In this document: in pieces, positions 34,343 through 42,723 of the stretch
How the letters are laid out: every line of letters begins with the position of its first letter
Numbering within the stretch: the stretch's first letter is position 1
Source of the DNA: Mycobacterium sp. 3519A
Lineage (GTDB): Bacteria > Actinomycetota > Actinomycetes > Mycobacteriales > Mycobacteriaceae
Assembly (NCBI RefSeq): GCF_900240945.1
Contig: NZ_OESG01000013.1
Span: 186,001 to 250,000 of the forward strand
Direction: 5' to 3'
Length of the DNA: 64,000 nucleotides
Notes under the pieces: generated by a model
Database searches by the model: none
The model's input: only the letters and a program-made list of their open reading frames with translations
What the model was told of the DNA's origin: nothing
Made by a program: the position numbers and the translations under genes

Positions 34343-35422
34343 CTACTTGTTGTACGCCGTACTGCCCTCGACGGCATGGGTGGTGCTGATCAACTTGGCG
34401 TAGCAGTGATCGCGGTCCAGGCCGCTACTCGTGCACCAGGCCAGGGCTTGATCGGCGGTCGGAAACCCGGTGCCGACGATGGTCACCCAGAAGTCCGATT
34501 CGGAGAACGTCGACCAACTACCTGACCACAGCAGCCGAACGTTGGGGTAGCGAGCTCGGAGCTGTTGATGATCGGCCAAGATCATTTCTTTTGTCCACGT
34601 GGCGCCTTCGGCGACCATGCCGACCCGTTTCGAACTCACCTGCGGTACCCAGCGGTCCTCGACGGCGTTGACGACCATCGGCTGGTCGCCCGCGGCGATG
34701 GCGCGCAGTTGTGCTCCACTGACGTCGCTGGTGGGAAGCGTCACAGGTGTCGGAGTCAAGGTCCGCGGCGGTGAACTGATCTTCGTCGTCTCGACGATGT
34801 TGGCCAAAAGCGATGGGACCGTGGTCTTTCCGCCGATCTGGGTGTCGTATGTCACGGCACCCTCGACTTCGACGAACATGGTCACGTCGTCCTTCACGAC
34901 GAAGTTGGCGACCATGCGCGCATTGCGTGCAGTGACGAGCGTGTTCTGCTCATAGTCGTACGGGTCCGTCATCGGCGCAGGGCCCGTGTCGGCGCGGAAC
35001 GCGGTCGCGCCGGTTGCCGCATCGAATTGTGTGATCACCCCGTAGACGACGATCTTGCGGCCCGCCCACGCGTCGGGGTTCTTCGCCATCAACGCGAACT
35101 CCCGCGCAGTCACCGGCGTGTACGTCGACCGATCCAAGCGCTCGGCTTCCCGCGCGCGGTAGCGTTCGGCTTGTCGGTCAACGGTCTCGCGTGCCGTGGT
35201 CGGCGTAGGCGCGGCGCTCGGAAGCGCCGGCGGTGCGGCATCGGGCCTGCTGAACTGCAGACCGAGCAGCACTCCCACCGCCAACACCAGCACCGCAACC
35301 ACACCGGCGATTGAAGCGGCGAGCAGGGGACTTCGCTTCCCGCGCTTGCCATCTCGGTCACCGTAGTCTTCGGGCCACGGGACGACCTCGGCGTGATGGT
35401 GTGAATACGGCGGATAGACCAT
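34343..35422 (-). CDS. Hypothetical membrane-anchored protein
   Basis: A 359-residue protein with a short charged cytoplasmic N-terminus (VPWPEDYGDRDGKRGKRS), a membrane helix at about 33-56 (AASIAGVVAVLVLAVGVLLGL) and a large external region. The segment YTPVTAREFALMAKNPDAWAGRKIVVYGVITQFDAATG followed by beta strands resembles an OB-fold of the kind seen in other exported actinobacterial proteins. Residues 270-350 form a second domain with the pair CTSSGLDRDHC. No function can be assigned. It is 29 nt downstream of a possible 24-codon membrane peptide on the same strand. Confidence 0.75.
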   Translation of the reverse strand: MVYPPYSHHHAEVVPWPEDYGDRDGKRGKRSPLLAASIAGVVAVLVLAVGVLLGLQFSRPDAAPPALPSAAPTPTTARETVDRQAERYRAREAERLDRSTYTPVTAREFALMAKNPDAWAGRKIVVYGVITQFDAATGATAFRADTGPAPMTDPYDYEQNTLVTARNARMVANFVVKDDVTMFVEVEGAVTYDTQIGGKTTVPSLLANIVETTKISSPPRTLTPTPVTLPTSDVSGAQLRAIAAGDQPMVVNAVEDRWVPQVSSKRVGMVAEGATWTKEMILADHQQLRARYPNVRLLWSGSWSTFSESDFWVTIVGTGFPTADQALAWCTSSGLDRDHCYAKLISTTHAVEGSTAYNK

Positions 35423-35451
35423 GATCTTTCTTTCTGCTACCGGTGGACGCG

Positions 35452-35526
35452 CTAACCGCCGAGCAATCCTGCGACGGCGCCGACGGCTGCGGCCATCACC
35501 GCGGCAGCAGGGAAGTTGCCAGTCAT
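35452..35526 (-). CDS. Possible 24-aa hydrophobic peptide
   Basis: ATG at 35526 is preceded by GGGAGAT at good spacing, and the frame ends in TAG at 35452. The peptide is MTGNFPAAAVMAAAVG followed by AVAGLLGG: a single small-residue-rich helix with GxxxG-like spacing. It ends 29 nt before the start of the larger membrane protein. It may be a genuine small membrane protein or a leader peptide. Support is the ribosome-binding site and the non-random hydrophobic composition. Confidence 0.45.
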   Translation of the reverse strand: MTGNFPAAAVMAAAVGAVAGLLGG

Positions 35527-35597
35527 CAAGATATCTCCCTATCCGGCGACAATGTCACGCAGTCCAAGAGAAGGCTTGTTCTGATCTTGAAAGCGGC

Positions 35598-35610
35598 TTC
35601 ACCTGGTGAA
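35598..35610. promoter_or_regulatory. 13-bp palindrome upstream of the small-peptide gene
   Basis: TTCACC-T-GGTGAA is a perfect inverted repeat about 72 bp upstream of the 24-aa frame, in the 191-bp interval between it and the DUF5994 gene. It has operator-like form; the regulator is unknown. Confidence 0.4.
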
Positions 35611-35717
35611 ATTCACAGGATCGGCTTATCACAACCCAAGCTATTCGGAACTACACCGAAAGGAATCGGGTGTTTCCCTATCTTTGCTGAAGCGCCGCGG
35701 ACGCGCTGCCGACCGTT

Positions 35718-36215
35718 TCACCCCTCGCTGACGGGGGAGGTCAGCAGACGTCGAGCGCGGGCAGCTTTCACGATGATGCCGGCGCTCTGGAACGCGGTGG
35801 TGCGCTGGTGCTCGTACAACACGGGCAGGTCGGCGGCCTGACGCAGCAGCATGGTGCCAAGAGCGGTGCTGGTACCGGCCGGCACGACCAGGAGATCCGC
35901 CTTGGCCAGGCTGCCGGTGACGGTGATGACGCGCAGATGCCTGCCGTTCTCACCGGGCGTGGCCGCGACGCCGCGACGGTTGATCAGGTCGAGATTCGAA
36001 ACACCTTGTAACGGCGACCAGTTGACACTGATGTCGATGACCTTGCCCAGCGGTTCGCGCAGCGCATCGGTCAGGTCGGACAGCTCGCGCGCGATCGAGG
36101 ACGTGTGCGGCCACCATGCTCCGTCGAGACCGCTGCCGAGCGTGGACGTCAGCGTCAAGCGGATCGGATTGCGCAGCCGTCGTCCGTCAACCGCGTCCCT
36201 GACCGTGTGATCCAC
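35718..36215 (-). CDS. DUF5994 family protein (copy 2)
   Basis: A 165-residue protein with SGLDGAWWPHTSSIARELSD near residues 28-47 and DISVNWSPLQG, matching the DUF5994 copy at 13.6 kb closely, and LAKADLLVVPAGTSTALGTM near the C-terminus. Soluble, no cysteines of note. It is oriented away from a third paralogue 400 bp further on, with a 250-bp gap (36216-36465) between it and the next gene that shows no clear promoter or repeat. Function unknown. Confidence 0.82.
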   Translation of the reverse strand: MDHTVRDAVDGRRLRNPIRLTLTSTLGSGLDGAWWPHTSSIARELSDLTDALREPLGKVIDISVNWSPLQGVSNLDLINRRGVAATPGENGRHLRVITVTGSLAKADLLVVPAGTSTALGTMLLRQAADLPVLYEHQRTTAFQSAGIIVKAARARRLLTSPVSEG

Positions 36216-36465
36216 CGAACGACTTCCTTCGTTTCGAGGCCGATCAGTTCGTTGAGCGGCTTACGAATCGGATCGCACACGTTGCCGGCTACGAAACGGT
36301 TCGCTGTGAGCCTACACGCGGCCCTCCGGGACAGGACCGTTGCCCTGCGTGAACGCGAAACCAGTTCGGCGGCAACGGAAATGCGTCTTCGAGGGCCAGG
36401 AGTCGCCAGTGGGCGTACGCTCGAGGCATCGGGACCATCCAGGCCCCCAATCGCAAGGGGTCTAC

Positions 36466-36591
36466 ATGGCTGACAAATCTCCCCGGCAATCCATGAGCAA
36501 GAAGTCCGGTAAATCGCTCAAAGAGAAGCGAGCCGACAAGCGCGCCAAGGCTGAGCACGCCTCGTCGACCACCATCATCCAAAAACACTGA
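36466..36591 (+). CDS. Small basic protein, 41 aa
   Basis: ATG at 36466 follows AAGGGG. The 41-residue product is highly basic (SMSKKSGKSLKEKRADKRAK) and ends in SSTTIIQKH. I recall near-identical small proteins in other mycobacteria, but no function is known; nucleic-acid or ribosome association would suit the charge. An open frame reaching back to 36340 exists but has no ribosome-binding site. It lies 19 nt before the third DUF5994 gene and is probably co-transcribed with it. Confidence 0.75.
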   Translation: MADKSPRQSMSKKSGKSLKEKRADKRAKAEHASSTTIIQKH

Positions 36592-36610
36592 TGCTCAACT
36601 GGATTCACGT

Positions 36611-37093
36611 ATGACCCGGGACAACGGACCGGAGAGCACGCCTCGGCTGCGGTTGAAGCCCAAGGCACCCGTGTCCGGACACGTCGACGGGGCGTGGTGG
36701 CCACGGACCGACGACCTCACCGTGGAACTGCCGGATCTGCTTGCGGTGCTGTCAGTGCGCCTCGGCGCGATCGACCGTGTGCTGTACAACCTCGCCGAAT
36801 GGGCCCAGATGCCGAAGCGGTTGACCACCGGCGGTCGAGCGGTCCGCCTCGACGGGTACCGGCTGCAACCGCCGAACACCCTTCAGGTGCTGGGACTCGG
36901 TCGCGAGAATATCCTCCTGCTCGTCGTACCCCCGCACACCGACGCCGACGTCGCACACGAGGCGATGATGACCGCGGCGGCACCCAACGATGCGACATCC
37001 GTCGGCGATCTGCTCTCGATCGGCACGTCCGACCAAGATGAGCCCGCCGACTACCACCGCCCGACGTTTCGTCGGCGCGTCAGGAAGGCGTGA
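36611..37093 (+). CDS. DUF5994 family protein (copy 3)
   Basis: A 160-residue divergent paralogue with SGHVDGAWWPRTDDLTVELP near residues 22-41 and a shorter C-terminal region (ENILLLVVPPHTDADVAH). The basic tail (RPTFRRRVRKA) is not shared with the other copies. Its stop overlaps the GTG of the following 66-aa gene (GTGA), so the two are translated together. It forms a small unit with the basic 41-aa protein upstream. Function unknown. Confidence 0.8.
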   Translation: MTRDNGPESTPRLRLKPKAPVSGHVDGAWWPRTDDLTVELPDLLAVLSVRLGAIDRVLYNLAEWAQMPKRLTTGGRAVRLDGYRLQPPNTLQVLGLGRENILLLVVPPHTDADVAHEAMMTAAAPNDATSVGDLLSIGTSDQDEPADYHRPTFRRRVRKA

Positions 37094-37290
37094 CCGTGAC
37101 CGTCAAAGTGACGCTTCCCGACGGCCGCACCGATGACTACATGCGGTTCGGTGACGCGTACGTCAAGCATCACGACGGCACTCTCGACGTCGTCCGCACC
37201 GGTGCCAAGCACCCGTACAGCTACGCGTCCGGCGAGTGGACCGGCGTCGAAGGAGACCAGAAGCGATTCAAGAAGCGGTTCTGGGGCTGA
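37090..37290 (+). CDS. Small hypothetical protein, 66 aa
   Basis: Starts at GTG overlapping the DUF5994 stop. The peptide looks like a compact beta-rich fold: VTVKVTLPDGRTDDYMRFGDAYVKHHDG, then LDVVRTG..HPYSYASGEWTGVEGD and a basic end KRFKKRFWG. No family is recognised. It ends 3 nt before the convergent amine oxidase stop. Confidence 0.7.
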   Translation: MTVTVKVTLPDGRTDDYMRFGDAYVKHHDGTLDVVRTGAKHPYSYASGEWTGVEGDQKRFKKRFWG

Positions 37291-37293
37291 CGC

Positions 37294-38658
37294 TCACGCC
37301 ACCGTCATCGCTTCGCGCGCCAGCACCTCGGCGGCCGCCCGTTCGCCGGAGCGCACCGCTCCGTCGATGAATCCGTACATGGCAGTGGATGTTTCGGTAC
37401 CTGCCCAATGGATGCGGCCGCACGGTTCGCGTAGCGCGGGGCCGAACTCGGTGAGTACGCCAGGCGGCGTATGGCTGATCATCCCGCCGCCGGAGTAGCG
37501 CTCGACACTCCAGTTGTGTTCGACGTAGTCGACCGGCGTCCGCGCCTTGTCGCCGAACCGTTCGGCGACGGCGGCAAGCACCGCCTGCCTGCGTTCGCCG
37601 TCGGACAACTTGGTCATCCGGCGCGCAACCGGTCCTTCCGTGATGACGGTCAGCACGCCGGGTCTTGCCGTGTCGGTGCAAGAATCGATGGTCAGATTGG
37701 CCATCGAACCCGGCGCGAACGACTGACCCGACAGGCCGTCGGCTCGCCAGAACGGCTCGTCATAGATCAGCGCGATCTTGAACACCGCTCCCGACGGCAT
37801 CCGTTGGTGCAGCAGCGAGCGGTCCATCGAAAGCATTGGTGCATAGACGATTTGGCCCGCGATCGCGATCGGCACCGCCACGACGACGCGCCGCGCGCGG
37901 ACCACCATGTCGTCTGACCGGACACTCACTCCGTCGGCGTCCTGGCTGATGCTGCGCACCGGCTGCGACAGGTGTATCGCCTCGCCGAGTTCGGCCGCGA
38001 CCGCCCGGTGGATGGCGCCCATGCCCCCGACCGGTCTGGCGTCCTCGGCGGCATCCTTGACGCCAAGCACAAAGCTCGGCCCACCGGCCGAGGCCATCTG
38101 GTAGAGCACGAACAGCAGTGAGATCTCCGAGGCGGCCGACGTGTACAGCCCGGCCACGGAGGAGTCGAGCAACTGGTGTGCGGCCTTGGACAACGAGTGC
38201 CGGTCCAGCCAGGCGCCCCAGCTGAGTTGGTCCCATTTGCGTGCCTTGGGCGCGGCCCACGGCGCCTCGACCGGGATGGTTTTGCACATCTGCGTCAGTT
38301 CCAGGAACACCGCGCCGATGTTGGCCACCGCCCACGGGTTCATCGACAACGGGATGGTCCCCTGGTAGCGGTACTTCTTGCCGTCGACGAACATCATCGC
38401 GTCGCCCTCGACGTACTGCTTGTAGCTCGGCACCCCGAACTCGGCCATCAAGCGGTAGATGGCGTCCTGCCCCGGCCCGATCCAGGCGCCGCCGCGGTCG
38501 ATCCACAAGCCGTCGTCGCGGGTTTCGGTGAAGGTGCGACCGCCGACCCGGTCACGGGCCTCCAACAGCGCCACCGAGTGCCCCGCCTGTTTCAGCCGCA
38601 GCGCAGCGGTCAACCCCGCGAACCCGGCTCCCACCACGCAATAGTCCACGTCGGCCAT
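37294..38658 (-). CDS. Flavin monoamine oxidase family protein
   Basis: A 454-residue FAD enzyme of the MAO/putrescine-oxidase type. The Rossmann motif is VVGAGFAGLTAALRLKQAG (residues 8-26), with EARDRVGGRTFTE completing the dinucleotide fold. RGGAWIGPGQDAIYRLM is the second FAD contact, and the C-terminal GRIHWAGTETSTAMYGFIDGAVRSGERAA closes the cofactor site. It probably oxidises a primary or poly-amine to the aldehyde with H2O2 release. The substrate is not identified by the sequence. It stands alone on its strand. Confidence 0.9.
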   Translation of the reverse strand: MADVDYCVVGAGFAGLTAALRLKQAGHSVALLEARDRVGGRTFTETRDDGLWIDRGGAWIGPGQDAIYRLMAEFGVPSYKQYVEGDAMMFVDGKKYRYQGTIPLSMNPWAVANIGAVFLELTQMCKTIPVEAPWAAPKARKWDQLSWGAWLDRHSLSKAAHQLLDSSVAGLYTSAASEISLLFVLYQMASAGGPSFVLGVKDAAEDARPVGGMGAIHRAVAAELGEAIHLSQPVRSISQDADGVSVRSDDMVVRARRVVVAVPIAIAGQIVYAPMLSMDRSLLHQRMPSGAVFKIALIYDEPFWRADGLSGQSFAPGSMANLTIDSCTDTARPGVLTVITEGPVARRMTKLSDGERRQAVLAAVAERFGDKARTPVDYVEHNWSVERYSGGGMISHTPPGVLTEFGPALREPCGRIHWAGTETSTAMYGFIDGAVRSGERAAAEVLAREAMTVA

Positions 38659-38752
38659 CGGGCCCCCTCGCCTCGAATTGGTGTCATTGTCACCCTCACG
38701 GCCGGGTTATGCTGGCTGCTGGCGCAATTTGCTCGGTACATGAGGAGAGGTC

Positions 38753-39052
38753 GTGCCTGACGAAGTCAGGGTTACTCCCGAAGACCTGCACATGTCCGCT
38801 GCCACTGTCGACGTCCACGCGGACACCATGAAGGCCCGTCATTTCGAGGCGGACGGCCGGATGGAATCGGCCCAGCTTGGTTTGCCCGCCGGGTCCGCGG
38901 CGGCGTTGACGGGCGCCGTGGCGAAGTGGCAGGCCGACACCACGGCGATCTTCGGCCGCATGGTCGACCATTCGGACGGGTTGCGCACCGGCGCGGCCGC
39001 CTACCAGCAGACCGACCACGAAACGGCAAGCGACCTCGATCTCGGGCTGTAG
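38753..39052 (+). CDS. EspC-like type VII secretion target (DUF2580 type)
   Basis: A 99-residue helical-hairpin protein starting at GTG. VRVTPEDLHMSAATVDVHADTMKARH and LTGAVAKWQADTTAIFGRMVDHSDGLRTGAAAYQQTDHETA form two long helices, and the end carries the Yxxx[DE]-like element YQQTDHE expected of type VII substrates. Only 2 nt separate it from the hydrolase gene, so the two are likely a co-secreted pair. No ESX machinery is present in the window. Confidence 0.8.
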   Translation: MPDEVRVTPEDLHMSAATVDVHADTMKARHFEADGRMESAQLGLPAGSAAALTGAVAKWQADTTAIFGRMVDHSDGLRTGAAAYQQTDHETASDLDLGL

Positions 39053-39054
39053 CG

Positions 39055-40701
39055 GTGACGCTGTCCGTCGCCGATATCGACCGCTGGAACCCCGGTGACG
39101 TCCGCGAGGTCTTCCACGCCACCCGCAGTCGGGCCGAGGCCGCCGCCGAAGCCGCCAACGGCATCGCGCAACTTCCGGCGTTCGGCACCTGGGGCGGCGA
39201 CGCGTCGGCGGCTGCCAAGGACGCGATCGGCCAGACCCGCAAGGACCTGGACGCGCACGGCAACGAAGCGCTGGCGGTGGCGCGGGCCGCCGACCGGGCA
39301 GCCGACGACATCGAGGCGCTCAAGGGCAAGCTGGCCAACCTCCGCACCCGCGCCCATCAGCTGGGAATGGAACTCGATGCGGCATCCAATTCCTTTGTCC
39401 CCGTGGCCGGCTCGACACTTACGGCGACCGACGTGGCGCTGGCCGAAGCCGAGCTGCAACCCCAGCTGACCGCGCTGCTGGCCGAGGCCGCCGCCATCGA
39501 CGACGAGTTGGCGCAGGCCATCAACATGGCCACTGGCAAGACACCGATCCCGCAGACCGGTCCGCCGGTCGGCCCCGAGGGGTTGACGCCCACCCAGGTC
39601 GCCAGCGACGCCAACGAAGCGCAGCTGGAGCAGGAACGCGCCGGCACCCAGGCGCGGGTCGACGAATTACAACACCAGATCGACGAGCTGGCCCGGCAGA
39701 CCTACACCACCGGCGACCACAGCACCGCGACGTTCGACCGGCTCAACGAGCTCAAAGACCAATTGACCAGTGCCAAAAGCTATCTGGGTGACCTGAACGC
39801 GGTGCACGATGCGCTCGGGAAGGCCCCCGAGACCTACTTGACCGCATTCGACCCGCGCACCGGCACCGGCAAGCACGTGCTGGCGGCGGTCGCGGTCGGG
39901 AACCCCGACACCGCGCGCAACGTCTCGGTCACCGTGCCCGGCCTCGGCTCGAACACCCAGGAGACCCTGCCGGGCATGGTCAGCGAGGCGCAGAACCTCC
40001 GACTGGAAGCCGAACGCCAGATGCGCAACGCGGGAGTGCCCGGATCCGCGGCGACCATCGCGTGGATGGGCTACGACCCGCCGCCCAACCCGCTCAACAC
40101 GCTGAGTCCGCGGGACGCGTTGGCGACCATAGGCGACGGGCAGGCACGCGCAGGCGCTGACAGCTTGTCGTCGTATCTGGAACAGGTCCGCGCCAACAAT
40201 CCGAACGGACACATCACACTGTTCGGACATTCGTACGGGTCGCTGACGTCGTCGTTGGCGTTGCAGGAACTCAATGCCCAAGGGCTGCACCCGGTGAACG
40301 ACGTCGTGTTCTACGGATCACCGGGCCTCGAGCTGACCAGTCCCGACCAATTGGGCCTCAGCGCAGGGCATGCTTATGTGATGCGCGGTGTGGATGATCC
40401 GATCGCAACCGCCGTCGCGGAGTTGGCCCCGCTGCACGGGTGGGGCGTCAACCCGTACGACGGCATGTTCCCGCAGTTGTCGGCGCAGGCCGGCCTGGAC
40501 CCCGGTGGGGTGTTGCGTGAGGGCGTTCAGAGTCATTCGGACTACGCCCGGCTCGGAAGCGACAACCAGTTGCGGATGTCCGGCTACAACCTGGCCGCGG
40601 TGATGGCGGGCCTGCCCGACAACGTCGCGATGGCGCCACCGCCACCCGCACCCATCCCGGCGCCGCAACCCCCGCTGATACCGGGGGTCCCGGGGCGATG
40701 A
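39055..40701 (+). CDS. Alpha/beta hydrolase (DUF1023 type) with N-terminal WXG100-like helical domain
   Basis: A 548-residue protein from GTG 39055. The first 110 residues are helical with a WGG turn (GTWGGDASAAAKDAIG), a WXG100-like hairpin; residues 190-260 predict a coiled coil (LEQERAGTQARVDELQHQIDELARQ); residues 270-500 are the hydrolase. The nucleophile is Ser393 in LFGHSYGS, and His494 in SHSDYARLG is the likely catalytic base. A Pro-rich tail (APPPPAPIPAPQPP) ends it. It resembles the Rv2542-lppA locus of M. tuberculosis as I recall it. Co-transcribed with the EspC-like gene and overlapping the following lipoprotein by 4 nt. Confidence 0.85.
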   Translation: MTLSVADIDRWNPGDVREVFHATRSRAEAAAEAANGIAQLPAFGTWGGDASAAAKDAIGQTRKDLDAHGNEALAVARAADRAADDIEALKGKLANLRTRAHQLGMELDAASNSFVPVAGSTLTATDVALAEAELQPQLTALLAEAAAIDDELAQAINMATGKTPIPQTGPPVGPEGLTPTQVASDANEAQLEQERAGTQARVDELQHQIDELARQTYTTGDHSTATFDRLNELKDQLTSAKSYLGDLNAVHDALGKAPETYLTAFDPRTGTGKHVLAAVAVGNPDTARNVSVTVPGLGSNTQETLPGMVSEAQNLRLEAERQMRNAGVPGSAATIAWMGYDPPPNPLNTLSPRDALATIGDGQARAGADSLSSYLEQVRANNPNGHITLFGHSYGSLTSSLALQELNAQGLHPVNDVVFYGSPGLELTSPDQLGLSAGHAYVMRGVDDPIATAVAELAPLHGWGVNPYDGMFPQLSAQAGLDPGGVLREGVQSHSDYARLGSDNQLRMSGYNLAAVMAGLPDNVAMAPPPPAPIPAPQPPLIPGVPGR

Positions 40702-41240
40702 CGCGACGAAAGTTGGCTGCGGGCTTGCTCATTGGCGCGCTGTGCATCGCCGCGTGCGGCTCGTCGACCAGTACGGGGGAGACCAGTGTGACATCAGCCG
40801 ACCCGACCCAGCTCGAACAGAAGCTGCAATCCAAGCCGTCCCTGGAAACCGCGCAGACGGATTACCAAGCGGCGGTGCAGAAGATGGCCGCAGCCATCGC
40901 GGCGCTGACGCCGGGCACGACGTGGCAGATCGAGCAGACCACATGGGTGGGTTGCGGAGGCGACTACGCGCAGACGAAGGGCAAGCAGGCCTACGTGATG
41001 GCGGTGTTCAGCGGGCCGATTCCCGACAACGTCTGGCCGCAGGCGGTGCAGATCGTCAAAGACGGTGCCGCACAACAGGGAGCGACCGAGTTCGGGACGT
41101 TCAAGGACAACCCCGGCGATCACGACATCTACATCGCCGGGCCCGACGGTGTCGAATTCAGGCTGGGCACGCAGAAGGCGTCGACGCTCACCGCCAAGTC
41201 CGACTGCCGATTGAGCCAGGCGGATGCGGCCCCGCGCTAG
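40698..41240 (+). CDS. LppA-family lipoprotein
   Basis: A 180-residue lipoprotein: basic MTRRKLAAG, hydrophobic core, lipobox CIAACGSS with lipidated Cys20. Two further cysteines (WVGCGGDY and SDCRLSQ) may form a disulfide. The body is close to the LppA/LppB family (LETAQTDYQAAVQKMAAAIAAL, TTWQIEQT). Function unknown. The ATG overlaps the hydrolase stop; its own end overlaps the next gene by 17 nt. Confidence 0.85.
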   Translation: MTRRKLAAGLLIGALCIAACGSSTSTGETSVTSADPTQLEQKLQSKPSLETAQTDYQAAVQKMAAAIAALTPGTTWQIEQTTWVGCGGDYAQTKGKQAYVMAVFSGPIPDNVWPQAVQIVKDGAAQQGATEFGTFKDNPGDHDIYIAGPDGVEFRLGTQKASTLTAKSDCRLSQADAAPR

Positions 41241-42723
41241 CCGTAAAGCCGTAGCGCTCGGCGCGGTGGCGTTGCTCGCCGCGTGCTCCAGCGGCACCGC
41301 CGAGCGCGCCGACGTCACCACCACGGCCACCACGGTGACACCGACCAGGCCGCCCGTCGCAGCCCCGCCACCGATGCCCGCTCCGAACCCGACGTTCGAC
41401 TTCTCCCCGGTGTCCACGCTGATCAACGATGCGATCGCCGCGAACAAGCTGCCCGGGGCAGTGTTGCTGGTCGGCCACGGCGGCCACGTCGTCTTCCAGC
41501 AGGCCTACGGTCAGCGCAAGCTCGCGGGCGAACCGGGTCTCGACGGCTTGCCCGCCCCTGCCGAACCGATGACCGGCGACACCATCTTCGACATGGCGTC
41601 GCTGACCAAACCGCTCGCCACCGCCACCGCCGTCATGCAGTTGTACGAACAGGGCAAGGTGGCGTTCGACGATCCGGTGCAGCAGTATCTGCCGGACTTC
41701 AACCCGGCCGACGATCCGCAGCGCGCCAAGGTGACCGTGCGGATGCTGCTGACGCACACCTCGGGCGAAACGGGGGACGTCGACCTCAGGGACCCGTGGG
41801 GACTGGACCACCCGGACAAGGCCGAAGGCCTTCGCCGGGCGCTGACCACGCCGCTGGAGTCCGGACCTGGCGAGTGGTTCCGCTACTCCGACATCAACTT
41901 CATCCTGCTCCGCGCGCTGGTCGAAAAGCTCACGGGCCAAACCGAAGACGTCTACGTGCAGCAGCACATCTTCGCGCCGCTGGGTATGACGGAGACCCGT
42001 TACCTGCCTGTCGCCAAGGCGTGCGGCTCGTACACGCTGCGAGGGGCGGCGATCGCGTGGGACCCGGCGTCGAACCAGAGCGTCGCCTGTTCGGAAGGAA
42101 CGTGGAACGTCGACTTGTTGCCGCGCATCGCACCGACCGCGCACGACGAGGAAGGCAGAGCAGATCCCGGCCGGAACCCCGATCTCGACCACTTGCTGCG
42201 CGGCACGGTGCACGACACCACGGCGCGGCGCATGGGCGGAGTGGCGGGGCACGCCGGACTGTTCTCCACGGCTCGCGATGTCGGGATCTTCGCGCAGGCG
42301 CTGCTTGATCGGCTGGCGGGTAGTCCCAGCGAATTCCCGCTGCAGCAAGCCACTTTGGAGCTGATGACGACACCGCAGCAGCCCGGCCACACCGATCTCC
42401 AACTCGACGCGGCGAATGAAGCGATTCGAAACGCCGTCGGTAAGGAACCGCGCTATCCCGCGATCAGGGGGCAGAACCTGCGCGGCTTCGGCTGGGACAT
42501 CGACACGGGGCTGTCGATGCCGCGCGGTGTGGTCTTCCCCGTCGGCAGCTTCGGCCACACCGGGTTCACCGGAACGACGGTGTGGCTGGACCCTGGCTCC
42601 GACACGTACGTGGTGCTGTTGTCGAATTCGATTCTGGTGCGGGGCAGTCCGCCGATCCAGCACCTGCGCGGCGATGTGGCGTCGGCGACGGCCAGGGTGC
42701 TGCACCTCTACGGCAGCGGTTGA
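41224..42723 (+). CDS. Beta-lactamase-fold serine hydrolase lipoprotein
   Basis: A 499-residue lipoprotein with lipobox LLAACSS. The class C/esterase-like domain has Ser126-x-x-Lys129 in MASLTKP, the YxN equivalent in WFRYSDINF, and a third motif region around GHTGFTGT near the C-terminus (HTG). Members are often esterases or D-alanyl peptidases, not drug-inactivating lactamases. It is the last gene of the EspC-hydrolase-LppA unit, suggesting a shared envelope role. Its stop directly abuts that of the convergent M15-like peptidase gene. Confidence 0.88.
   Translation: MRPRASRKAVALGAVALLAACSSGTAERADVTTTATTVTPTRPPVAAPPPMPAPNPTFDFSPVSTLINDAIAANKLPGAVLLVGHGGHVVFQQAYGQRKLAGEPGLDGLPAPAEPMTGDTIFDMASLTKPLATATAVMQLYEQGKVAFDDPVQQYLPDFNPADDPQRAKVTVRMLLTHTSGETGDVDLRDPWGLDHPDKAEGLRRALTTPLESGPGEWFRYSDINFILLRALVEKLTGQTEDVYVQQHIFAPLGMTETRYLPVAKACGSYTLRGAAIAWDPASNQSVACSEGTWNVDLLPRIAPTAHDEEGRADPGRNPDLDHLLRGTVHDTTARRMGGVAGHAGLFSTARDVGIFAQALLDRLAGSPSEFPLQQATLELMTTPQQPGHTDLQLDAANEAIRNAVGKEPRYPAIRGQNLRGFGWDIDTGLSMPRGVVFPVGSFGHTGFTGTTVWLDPGSDTYVVLLSNSILVRGSPPIQHLRGDVASATARVLHLYGSG

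Noticed and set aside
38753..39052. Part of an ESX locus
   Set aside because: No EccC, EccD, MycP, PE/PPE or EsxAB genes occur in the window.
41224..42723. Drug-inactivating beta-lactamase
   Set aside because: Motifs fit the class C/esterase-like serine hydrolase lipoprotein group; no evidence for antibiotic hydrolysis.
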